DNA of 35,203 nt, taken from NCBI GenBank assembly GCA_018401135.1, contig JAGYLL010000005.1, positions 1 to 35,203 on the forward strand. Reading direction: 5' to 3'. The position numbers and the translations under genes are program-made. Below are positions 15,282 through 22,930 of the stretch, piece by piece. Position 1 is the stretch's first letter; each line of letters begins with the position of its first letter. The stretch is from Candidatus Moraniibacteriota bacterium. Lineage in GTDB: Bacteria; Patescibacteriota; Minisyncoccia; Moranbacterales; GCA-2747515. The notes under the pieces are model-generated. The model saw only the letters and a program-made list of their open reading frames with translations, ran no database searches and was not told the origin of the DNA.

Positions 15282-17282
15282 TTATCTATTTCTTTCTTCT
15301 TTATTCTTTTCTTCTTTGTGAAGTTTTATAATTTTTACATAGTTTCCAGGACGATTTCCTATAAGTAATTCCCATTCGGGAGTCTCGAATACTTCTGTAT
15401 AATAATAAGAAGAGTCGTAATGTTTTCCTTCTGGATATTTCCAAGAGAAGTGATTTCCTCTTGTAACATTTCTCCTAGAAATTACTATGTAGTCGGGTTG
15501 TACACGAGAAAGATCAAAAGAATCGCTTTTGAGACACTTCCCTACGAAATAACGACAAAATGCCTGTCTATCAGACCACACTTCTAGATATTGAGCTAAA
15601 GGTTTATTGTTGAGATATTGAGCGGCCTCATAAACACCGTAGCTCCACGAATCTGCCAAAGAAAGTGATTGTGGAAGAAAAATATTTTGATAATTAAGAT
15701 AGTAGGGTTTAATACTTAAAAGAGAAGATACCATACAAAGAAAGCCGATACATAATGTACCAAGAAAAATAGTTTGGCGATGTGTCGGACATCTTTTTCC
15801 TAATATGCGTAGTATATCTACAAGAAAAATAACTGACAAAAGGGCGATAAAAGGTTGTATGAGTATAGCATAACGAGCATTGACAAAAACTCCAGAAATA
15901 ATCCCCCCTACAAAAAATATCCAAGGGAGAGCGAGAGCAACAAAAACATATTCTTGGTAAGAAGTTTTTCCTTTCCACAGCATTCGAATGAGACCTATAA
16001 TGAGAACAAAAAAAATAAATGACGGTATGGAAAAAATGGTACTTGCTGACTGTGCCATAATTTTTTTCACAAAAGCTATGAGAGCATTGTCATCCTGAGC
16101 ATAAGGAAATGGCAATGTTTTGTTGTATTTTTCTCCATTTAACTCCCCTCGCGTGATTTCTTTTATATCATCTATAGGAACAAAATTCCCTCCAGAAAAG
16201 GCATTTATGAGATGAGAGAAAATGAGAATGAGAAAAATACTTGCAAAAAATCTCAGAAAAAAACGATTGTACACCCTCAAAAAAGAACTTAGGGTAAGTA
16301 CAAAAAAAGACTTGAAAATAAAAATATCAATCACAAGAAAGATAAAAAATCCAGCTATAAAAGGTAAGATAGGTATAAGTCCAGGAGAAAAAAGTGTACC
16401 GCTCCAAAAAAGAGAAGGTTCTTGAAAAACAGCAGGCATAAGAAAGGCAAAAAGAACATATCCCAAAACAAGAATACTTACAAATTGTAAAAGAGTGTGA
16501 CGAAATATTTTTTGAGCTTCTTTTTTGGTACGTTTTGAAAAACGAAAAATAAAAAAAACACTAAGTGTCATAAGAAATATAGGAACGAGAAGATTGGCGG
16601 TATATTTAGAAGACACAGCAAGTCCAAAAAAAATACCCGAAAGAAAAACGTATCTCCATTGTTGCTTCTCCAAACAAAGAAAAAAAGCTAAAGAAGCGAT
16701 AAAACTGCTTATCCAAAAGATAGTATCGGGATTAAGGATACGAGATATACCAAGAAGAAAAGGATTGAGAAAGAAGAATAAAGCACTAAAAGAAATAATG
16801 AGAAAAGAGTGTGTCCAGCGAAAAATAAGAAAAAGAAGAAATGCAAAGGCCAAAAGAGAAAAAATAGCCACAGGCAAACGAAGTCCGAAATTTATAGACT
16901 CAGACCATTCTGTTTTGAAAGATCGATAGAGCCAATCTCCACCAACCTTTCCAGAACGAACATATTCTCCAATTTCTGGTACAAAAGGAAGTCCAATGCC
17001 AGATATAAGAGCAAGTCCTACGCCAGGCTTATCATTAATGGCTGTTTTTGACCAATCACCTTCACGAAAACCCTCTTTTATCCCTTCCCAATAAGAAGGG
17101 ATGCGATCTTCTTTCCAATAATCCTCATCAGACGTTTCAAATTGTGCCAAATTCTCAAAAAGAAAAAAAGATCCTACTCCAAAAACAAGAATAAGAAAAA
17201 AGAAGAAGAAATAAAGCTTCTTTTGTGTTAAAAACTTTAAAAACGTATCACCTTCTTCTCCTGCTCTATCGGTACATTGCAT
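15282..17282 (-). CDS. Membrane GT-C glycosyltransferase, GT39/ArnT-like (paralogue 3)
   Basis: 666 residues; third member of the local family, on the opposite strand. Conserved points are ETSDEDYWKEDRI, TAINDKPGVGLALISG, FLLGISRILNPDTIFW, AVSSKYTANLL, and in the C-terminal domain WSYGVYEAAQYLN, CRYFVGKC and NRPGNYVKI. It differs from the other two by a cytoplasmic-looking extension before the first helix (MQCTDRAGEEGD) and a highly charged end (HKEEKNKEERNR). It begins 2 bases after the stop of the 109-residue gene and so sits at the 3' end of the secD-secF cluster. GT39-like transfer of lipid-linked sugar is inferred from motifs only. Confidence 0.82.
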   Translation of the reverse strand: MQCTDRAGEEGDTFLKFLTQKKLYFFFFFLILVFGVGSFFLFENLAQFETSDEDYWKEDRIPSYWEGIKEGFREGDWSKTAINDKPGVGLALISGIGLPFVPEIGEYVRSGKVGGDWLYRSFKTEWSESINFGLRLPVAIFSLLAFAFLLFLIFRWTHSFLIISFSALFFFLNPFLLGISRILNPDTIFWISSFIASLAFFLCLEKQQWRYVFLSGIFFGLAVSSKYTANLLVPIFLMTLSVFFIFRFSKRTKKEAQKIFRHTLLQFVSILVLGYVLFAFLMPAVFQEPSLFWSGTLFSPGLIPILPFIAGFFIFLVIDIFIFKSFFVLTLSSFLRVYNRFFLRFFASIFLILIFSHLINAFSGGNFVPIDDIKEITRGELNGEKYNKTLPFPYAQDDNALIAFVKKIMAQSASTIFSIPSFIFFVLIIGLIRMLWKGKTSYQEYVFVALALPWIFFVGGIISGVFVNARYAILIQPFIALLSVIFLVDILRILGKRCPTHRQTIFLGTLCIGFLCMVSSLLSIKPYYLNYQNIFLPQSLSLADSWSYGVYEAAQYLNNKPLAQYLEVWSDRQAFCRYFVGKCLKSDSFDLSRVQPDYIVISRRNVTRGNHFSWKYPEGKHYDSSYYYTEVFETPEWELLIGNRPGNYVKIIKLHKEEKNKEERNR

Positions 17283-17284
17283 AC

Positions 17285-17614
17285 CTAAAGAAGTCCTAAT
17301 TGTTTTTTTATTTGAAATACTTGATGCCTATCCATTTGACCAGATTTTTCCATAGCATCTAACATTTCTATAATTTTATCCTTATTTTTAGCAATATTTT
17401 TTGGATCAAGTGCTTTTTTCATAACTTTTTCCTGTTCTTCTGGACTCATTTTCTCAAATTGCTTCATTGCCATTCGAGAAAAAAATCCCATATTTTTTGG
17501 ATCTGTAGGATCTTTTGTGCTATTTTTATTTCCTGTATCTTTTACAACACCCGTATCTTTCGTATCTTTTACTATATTCTTATCTTTCGTGTCTTTTTTA
17601 AAAGGATTCCACAT
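17285..17614 (-). CDS. Small charged protein of unknown function in the secDF cluster
   Basis: 109 residues, not recognised. Residues 7-40 are a low-complexity tract built on KDT units (KKDTKDKN, VKDTKDTG, VKDTGNKN). The rest is predicted helical and basic, with FSRMAMKQFEKMSPEEQEKV and a C-terminus QVFQIKKQLGLL. There is no signal peptide or membrane helix, so it is probably cytosolic. It lies 10 bases after secF and 2 bases before a GT-C transferase, so it is almost certainly translated from the same transcript. The tight packing and clean start (ATG, MWNPFKK) support a real gene. Any link to protein export is only a guess from position. Confidence 0.7.
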   Translation of the reverse strand: MWNPFKKDTKDKNIVKDTKDTGVVKDTGNKNSTKDPTDPKNMGFFSRMAMKQFEKMSPEEQEKVMKKALDPKNIAKNKDKIIEMLDAMEKSGQMDRHQVFQIKKQLGLL

Positions 17615-17624
17615 AAAAGTTTAT

Positions 17625-18527
17625 TTATGAATTACGTTTTGTATATTTTATAAGAGAACTCGTAACGAGTAAAGAAGATGCTACAAAAATAGAAGAATAC
17701 GTTCCAATAAGAACACCGATAAGAAGTGCGAGAGAGAAAGCAAAAATAGTTGTTCCCCCGAAAAGAATAATAGCCAAAAGAACAACAACAACCGTCATTG
17801 AAGTATTAAGAGATCTTCCGATTGTTTCCAATACCGAACGATTAATAATAGATTCAAAATCTTCTTTTCCGCTATGACGCAAGAGATTTTCACGAATTCT
17901 GTCATAAACAACTATAGTATCGTTAACACTATAACCAAGTACCGTAAGAATAGCAGCAATAAAAGGAATTCCTATCTCCACACCATAAAAATTTCCCAAA
18001 AAAGAAAATACTCCCAAAGTAATAACAACATCGTGAACAAGTGCAATAAGAGCGCCTAATCCGTATTGCCAAGAAGGTATGGGACGAGAAAGTTTCCTAA
18101 ATGCCCATGCTATATAAAGAGCTATTACTATGATCGCTACAATAACAGCTTCGATAGCTTTTTCTGTTAATTCCTTAGAAACAGAAGAACCGAAAAAATC
18201 TGTTCGCACAATCTCAGCCGATTCATGAATACCAGTAAGTGCTGTTCGTACTTGTTCATTCTTTGCTTCATCTGAAGAAAGATAACGAATAAGAAAAGAA
18301 TTATTTTCTCCTTGTTGAAGAGAAGTGCTTTGAAGCTCTAAACCAGTGAGAGATTCTTCTACTTTTTGCTTTTCTATATTTTCAGAAAATCGTACTTCCA
18401 TCAATGTTCCTCCCTGAAAATCAATACCCAATCGCAACCCCCATAGAGAAAGAGCTATCACACTTATCGCGAAAAGTGTAAGAGAAAAAATATAAGCATA
18501 TCTACGTTTTTGAATAATGGCAATCAT
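17625..18527 (-). CDS. secF: Protein translocase subunit SecF
   Basis: 300 residues, normal for SecF. With SecD it forms a proton-driven complex that helps SecYEG complete export and release substrates. It has a first membrane helix, then GIDFQGGTLMEVRF (the SecF form of the conserved D-F-x-GG motif), a small extracytoplasmic domain, and five further helices. VHDVVITLGVF, LGYSVNDTIVVYDRIREN and SVLETIGRSLNTS are the family's conserved stretches; Asp residues in the first two correspond to those used for proton coupling. It starts 2 bases after the secD stop, indicating coupled translation. Confidence 0.97.
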   Translation of the reverse strand: MIAIIQKRRYAYIFSLTLFAISVIALSLWGLRLGIDFQGGTLMEVRFSENIEKQKVEESLTGLELQSTSLQQGENNSFLIRYLSSDEAKNEQVRTALTGIHESAEIVRTDFFGSSVSKELTEKAIEAVIVAIIVIALYIAWAFRKLSRPIPSWQYGLGALIALVHDVVITLGVFSFLGNFYGVEIGIPFIAAILTVLGYSVNDTIVVYDRIRENLLRHSGKEDFESIINRSVLETIGRSLNTSMTVVVVLLAIILFGGTTIFAFSLALLIGVLIGTYSSIFVASSLLVTSSLIKYTKRNS

Positions 18528-18529
18528 AT

Positions 18530-20233
18530 TTACATATTTTTCTTATTCTTTTTAGGAAGAGACGTTATGAGCCAAAGGTGTTTACTAAGAAAACTCATCG
18601 GCATAGCATTAAGAATTACTCTCACAATAACAACCGCAGTAAACATAGATAAAGAAACTCCTATAAAGAGAATAGTGGCAAAGCCTTGTACAAAACCCGT
18701 ACCGACCCAAATAAGGACTATTGCGGTAAGGAGCGTCGAAACATTACCGTCAACAATGCTTGTCCATGCTCTACGAAAACCTTCTCGTACGGCATTTTCT
18801 ATATATTTTCCATATCGCAATTCTTCTTTTATTCTCTCAAAAATCAAAACATTTGCATCTACAGCCATACCGATAGAGAGAATAAAACCAGCAATTCCTG
18901 AAAGTGTAAGCGTTATAGACCAATCCGAGCCAAGAAAGGAAGAGAGTTTGAATATGCTTATGAGCATAGATGCGTACATAAGAATGGCGATACTAGCAAC
19001 AAATCCAAATAAACGATAGTAAAAAATCATATAAAGCATAACCGCGAGAATTCCTATCATGCCAGCTTTCAAGCTTTTAGAAAGTTCTTCTTGTCCAAGG
19101 GATGCCTCTATACTCTGTTGTCCAACAAGTTCCAAAGGAACAGGTAAAGCACCTTCATCTAAACGAGCTTTTAATGCTTGTGCTTCTTCTAGTGTATACT
19201 GACCTGTTATCGTAGCTACACCATTAGGGATAACATCTTGAACGGTTGGTGCTGTTTCAATCTCACCATCGATAAATATTGCCAGAGGCTTTCCGATATT
19301 TCGTTCGGTTATCTCTTTGAAAAGCTGAGTTCCCTCTTCATTAAAATTCAAAATAACGGTAGGTTCACCAAGTCCGTATCCACCACCAAAATCTACGGAA
19401 GCCCTCTCTAGATACCTTCCTGTAAGCCCTGTTTCTTGATATTGAAAATCAGGAATGTATTCTCGTGTAATTTTTCCAAAAAGAATATGTCGAGCTCTTA
19501 CCTCTTTTTCTTCCCCCTCCCCTCTTCGCTCTTCTACCTTTATAATATGCCAACCAAAATCTGACTCTACAAGCTCTGGATATACTGATCCCAATGCTAA
19601 CGTTTCATCAAAAACTACTGCTTCGAATTCAGGAACAAAGGTTCCTTTTTTTACGAAATCCAAATCCCCCCCATTCTCTTTTGATCCGGGATCTTGACTG
19701 AATTCTTTGGCAAGCTCTGAAAAATCTTCTCCGGACTTAACTTTTTCCAAAACCTCTTTTGCCTTTTCAAGGGTAGGTGCATTAAACTGTTCTAATGAAC
19801 GAATTACTTCGGGATCATCTTCAGGACGTTCTTCTTTGAACTCTAGGGTTGGAGTTTCTTTTATTAAACTTTTCGCCTCTTCTATATCTTTCACACCAGG
19901 TAATTCTACGATGACACGATAGGTATCTTCTGATTGGGCTGTTTGAACAAGAGACTCTCCTACACCAGAAGGATTTACTCGACGTTCTACAACAGCCTGT
20001 ACTGCTGAGATAGCATCAGATCTCTGGTCAGAGGGTATTGTGCTCACATCAGCATTATACTCAAGGTGGACACCTCCTTGGAGATCTAATCCCAGAGAAA
20101 CCTTTAATTGATTCACCTTTTGATAGAGGGGATCAAAAAATATAACTGATTGTGGATAGGCAATCACACCAGAACATACTCCAAGGAGAATTACACCCAA
20201 AATCTTTAACTGCATTTTTCGTCGAAATGTCAT
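18530..20233 (-). CDS. secD: Protein translocase subunit SecD with an inserted parvulin-like domain
   Basis: SecD partners SecF in the export-assisting motor. The ATG at 20231-20233 gives 567 residues; an in-frame TTG five codons upstream is less likely. Order: membrane helix 1 (about 8-26), GLDLQGGVHLEY, first extracytoplasmic part (DAISAVQAVVERRVNPSGVG), then an insert (about 153-253), then normal SecD again from about 265 (TGLTGRYLERASVDF, TVILNFNEEGTQLF, LKARLDEGALPVPLE), and five membrane helices with LSIGMAVDANVLIFERIKEE. The insert matches PpiC-type rotamase (KSGEDFSELAKEFSQDPGSK, NGGDLDFVKKGTFVPEF, FGWHIIKVEE), but its RHILF strand follows the rest of the domain instead of preceding it. 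Head of secD-secF. Confidence 0.95.
   Translation of the reverse strand: MTFRRKMQLKILGVILLGVCSGVIAYPQSVIFFDPLYQKVNQLKVSLGLDLQGGVHLEYNADVSTIPSDQRSDAISAVQAVVERRVNPSGVGESLVQTAQSEDTYRVIVELPGVKDIEEAKSLIKETPTLEFKEERPEDDPEVIRSLEQFNAPTLEKAKEVLEKVKSGEDFSELAKEFSQDPGSKENGGDLDFVKKGTFVPEFEAVVFDETLALGSVYPELVESDFGWHIIKVEERRGEGEEKEVRARHILFGKITREYIPDFQYQETGLTGRYLERASVDFGGGYGLGEPTVILNFNEEGTQLFKEITERNIGKPLAIFIDGEIETAPTVQDVIPNGVATITGQYTLEEAQALKARLDEGALPVPLELVGQQSIEASLGQEELSKSLKAGMIGILAVMLYMIFYYRLFGFVASIAILMYASMLISIFKLSSFLGSDWSITLTLSGIAGFILSIGMAVDANVLIFERIKEELRYGKYIENAVREGFRRAWTSIVDGNVSTLLTAIVLIWVGTGFVQGFATILFIGVSLSMFTAVVIVRVILNAMPMSFLSKHLWLITSLPKKNKKNM
19475..19777 (-). other. Inserted, apparently circularly permuted parvulin domain in SecD
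   Basis: Codes for about residues 153-253 of SecD (numbered from the ATG at 20233). Ordinary parvulins begin with an RHIL strand and end with a GYHIIKV strand. Here the helical part and GGDL...FVPEF come first, then FGWHIIKVEE (His229), a charged linker (RRGEGEEKE), then VRARHILFGK (His249). Both active-site His residues are therefore present with strand order changed. The first and last strands of parvulins are neighbours in the sheet, so permutation is structurally reasonable. The alternative is a complete-minus-one-strand domain plus the stump of a second copy. Confidence 0.75.
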
Positions 20234-20314
20234 AAAAAAATCTATCAATATTTTCTATCTACCCTATCCTATAGCATTATCTTTTTTTATTCAAGAGTCA
20301 ACTCCAAAACTTTT

Positions 20315-21268
20315 CTAGGAAAGATCTTTCTCAAGATATTCTTTCAGGGCATCTTTCCATGACCGAAGAAGCTTTACCTTTGTATTAAGAAGAATTGATT
20401 GTGATGGTCTTTGTGCATCTCTTGTAAAAAAAGACGCTTTCACAGGGAGTATTTTGGTAGAAAGTCCGGTATATTCGAAAAGATACTGCACAGCCTCAAA
20501 CCATGTGACAGCACCTTCATTTACAAGATGATACATTCCAAAAGCAGTCTCTTCTTCAAGAAGATTTTTTGTTGCCAGTGCCAAATCAGGAGCATAGGTA
20601 AAGCAACTTTTTTCATCATCAATAACTTCTATACTATCTTGTTTCCTTCCCTTTTCTAAAATTATGCCAAAAAAGCTTTTTTTGGCATATTCTGATTGGG
20701 CAGGTTTTCCAAAAAGTTTAGAAAGACGTATAATGTAATATTGATCTGTTTTTTTCTCTATTTCCATCTCTCCATCATATTTTGTCTTTCCATAGCGAGA
20801 AAGTGGTTGTGGTCTATCGTGTTCACGATATCCATCAAAAATTCCATCTTTGCGAAAATATGAGCATCCCATACATCCACTCCCACAACAACCTGGCGCT
20901 CTCCCCTCTCCTTTATAGCGAGGTACTTTTCCATCAAAAACGTAATCTGTGGAATAGTGAATGAGTATCGCACGAAGTTCTTGGGAAATTTCTGCCAAAA
21001 GAGAGGGTATTCTTGTATTTATAACTACCGCCTTACGATACTCTTCTTCATCTTTTTGACAAAGATCTACAAAATTATACGCTGAAGCATTGATAATGAT
21101 ATCAGGCCACGCTTGTGTAATTTTTTTCCACACTTCCTCTTCATAAGTAAGATCAAGATCTTCCCTGTCCCAAGCAAGTACTGTATAAAGAGTATCTTCT
21201 GAAAAGACCTTTACAAGAGCTTGTCCAAGCATTCCTTTTGCCCCAAGTATTAAAATGGTTGTTTTCAT
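20315..21268 (-). CDS. RmlD-like NAD(P)-dependent sugar reductase with cysteine-rich insert
   Basis: 317 residues, extended short-chain dehydrogenase of the dTDP-4-dehydrorhamnose reductase type. The Rossmann motif GAKGMLGQAL begins at residue 9. NASAYNFVDLCQ replaces the usual NAAAYTAVDxAE, STDYVFDG (106-113) holds the catalytic Ser/Thr, and YGKTK (159-163) is the YxxxK pair. RLSKLFGK and the C-terminal RDAQRPSQSILLNTK are also RmlD-like. Between RYKG and the PLSRYG helix is an insert of about 26 residues with CCGSGCMGC (127-135), not part of normal RmlD and resembling a metal or Fe-S ligand cluster. No rmlA, rmlB or rmlC partner is in the window, so the exact sugar is unknown. It lies 81 bases upstream of secD on the same strand, divergent from pyk. 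Confidence 0.82.
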   Translation of the reverse strand: MKTTILILGAKGMLGQALVKVFSEDTLYTVLAWDREDLDLTYEEEVWKKITQAWPDIIINASAYNFVDLCQKDEEEYRKAVVINTRIPSLLAEISQELRAILIHYSTDYVFDGKVPRYKGEGRAPGCCGSGCMGCSYFRKDGIFDGYREHDRPQPLSRYGKTKYDGEMEIEKKTDQYYIIRLSKLFGKPAQSEYAKKSFFGIILEKGRKQDSIEVIDDEKSCFTYAPDLALATKNLLEEETAFGMYHLVNEGAVTWFEAVQYLFEYTGLSTKILPVKASFFTRDAQRPSQSILLNTKVKLLRSWKDALKEYLEKDLS

Positions 21269-21443
21269 ATATACAAAAATTCTCTTTTCACTTTTATTCT
21301 ATATCCTAACAAAAAAGAATGCGCTTATCGTATTTTTTCTCATTATAGCAAAAACACCTAACAAAGCACAATGCTTTACTTGCTTTCTTTTCTCATTCTC
21401 GCTACAATACTTCACGAACATTATTTATATAAAATATCTTTTT

Positions 21444-22856
21444 ATGATGAAAAAAACAAAGATTGTTGTTTCTCTCGGACCAGTAAGTCAAGAAATTTCT
21501 GTTATGACGAAACTCCTTCGAGAGGGTATGAATGTTGTGAGACTAAACTTTTCTCATGGCAATCACGAAGAGCATCAAGAAAGACTCGATAAGCTTCGCC
21601 AAGCATCCAAACAAACTCGACTTCCCGTTGCCGTTTTACAAGATCTTGGAGGACCAAAAATACGAACCGGAGACTTTGAAAATGGAGAAGTAATGTTAAA
21701 AAAAGGTTCTTTATTCACTTTCTTTTCCAAAAAAATACAAGGAACTTCTGAAAAATGTTTTATTTCTTATACGGATCTCTGGAAAGAAGTGAAAAAGGGA
21801 CAAATAATTTTTCTTGATGATGGGAAGAAGTCTCTCCAAGTTATTTCTGTAAAAAAAGATGAAGTTCATTGTAAGGTGATTGCTGGAGGAATTATAAAAA
21901 GTCGTCGAGGAGTGAATATTCCCAATATACAATTAAAAAAAATATTTTCTCTCACAGCAAAAGATAGAAAGGATTTAGAATTTGGACTCAAAAATAATGT
22001 TGATTTCTTCGCTCTTTCTTTTGTTCAAGATGCCAAAGACATACAACAACTTCATACCATTCTTAATAAAAGAAAATCTCAAGCTAAAATAATAGCAAAA
22101 ATAGAAACAGCAAGTGCCATAAAAAATATAGACGCTATCATACAAGAAGCTGATGGTATTATGATAGCTCGAGGAGATCTCGCTGTGGAAATACCCCCTC
22201 AAGATGTCCCCCTTATTCAAAAAGAAATTATCGCAAAATGTAATCGAATAGGAAAACCTGTTATCGTTGCAACGCAAATGCTTGCTTCTATGGTTTCCTC
22301 CCCTCGACCATCACGAGCAGAAGTAAGTGATGTTGCCAACTCCATTCTCGATGGAGCCGATGCTATTATGCTTAGTGACGAAACGACTATAGGAGAATAT
22401 CCTGTAGAAACTGTTTCTATTATGAGAGCTATTGCCGAAAAAATAGAAGAGACATTTCTCATCAATAAAAATTACAGAAAAGAAATAATGCGCTGTGAAA
22501 TTGACGACGCTGTTTCTCACTCTGCAATAAAAGTTGCCCAAGAAACAGGAGCTCGCTATATTATAGCCCTTACAGAAACAGGAAGAACCGCTCGACTTCT
22601 TTCAAGATTTAGACCAACACAACCTATTATAGTCCTCTCTCCTCACGAGCAAACACGCACACAAATACTTCTCAACTATGGATGTCTTTCGTATGAAACA
22701 AAACCGTTTTCTGATGTATTTGAGGCAATTGATGCTATACGACAATCAGTTATAAAGTATAAAATTGCCAAAAAAGGAGAAGTTTTCGTTCTTGTTGCAG
22801 GAATTCCCTTTGGAAAGTCAGGAGCAACTAATACTATTATGGTACAAAAAATATAA
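21444..22856 (+). CDS. pyk: Pyruvate kinase
   Basis: Converts phosphoenolpyruvate and ADP to pyruvate and ATP, the last glycolytic step. Starting at the ATG pair 21444-21449 (MMKKTKIVVSLGP) gives 470 residues, the normal length; the open frame upstream (from 21255) has no homologous sequence and overlaps the divergent rmlD-like gene. Motifs: MNVVRLNFSHG, LQDLGGPKIRTG, KIIAKIETASA with the catalytic Lys, MIARGDLAVEIP, ATQMLASMVSSPRPSRAEVSDVAN, and AIMLSDETTIGEYP. Two positions differ from most family members: RGDLA for RGDLG, and SDETT for SxETA. A C-terminal alpha/beta domain is complete. A TAAAAT hexamer ends 8 bases before the ATG, so the mRNA may be leaderless. Confidence 0.96.
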   Translation: MMKKTKIVVSLGPVSQEISVMTKLLREGMNVVRLNFSHGNHEEHQERLDKLRQASKQTRLPVAVLQDLGGPKIRTGDFENGEVMLKKGSLFTFFSKKIQGTSEKCFISYTDLWKEVKKGQIIFLDDGKKSLQVISVKKDEVHCKVIAGGIIKSRRGVNIPNIQLKKIFSLTAKDRKDLEFGLKNNVDFFALSFVQDAKDIQQLHTILNKRKSQAKIIAKIETASAIKNIDAIIQEADGIMIARGDLAVEIPPQDVPLIQKEIIAKCNRIGKPVIVATQMLASMVSSPRPSRAEVSDVANSILDGADAIMLSDETTIGEYPVETVSIMRAIAEKIEETFLINKNYRKEIMRCEIDDAVSHSAIKVAQETGARYIIALTETGRTARLLSRFRPTQPIIVLSPHEQTRTQILLNYGCLSYETKPFSDVFEAIDAIRQSVIKYKIAKKGEVFVLVAGIPFGKSGATNTIMVQKI

Positions 22857-22872
22857 TCTTTTTTCTTCAAAA

Positions 22873-22910
22873 AACAAAAAAGTATTTCTTAAAAGAAATA
22901 CTTTTTTGTT
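22873..22910. terminator. Bidirectional intrinsic terminator between pyk and the GT4 gene
   Basis: An 18-bp perfect inverted repeat (22873-22890 with 22893-22910) with runs of A on one side and T on the other, 16 bases after the pyk stop and 20 bases before the stop of the convergent glycosyltransferase gene. It serves both transcripts. Confidence 0.88.
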
Positions 22911-22930
22911 ATAACGTTTTTCCTACCTTC

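Noticed and set aside
21255-21443. N-terminal extension of pyruvate kinase
   Set aside because: The extra 63 residues are AT-driven hydrophobic sequence, overlap the divergent rmlD-like gene, and homologues start at KTKIV.
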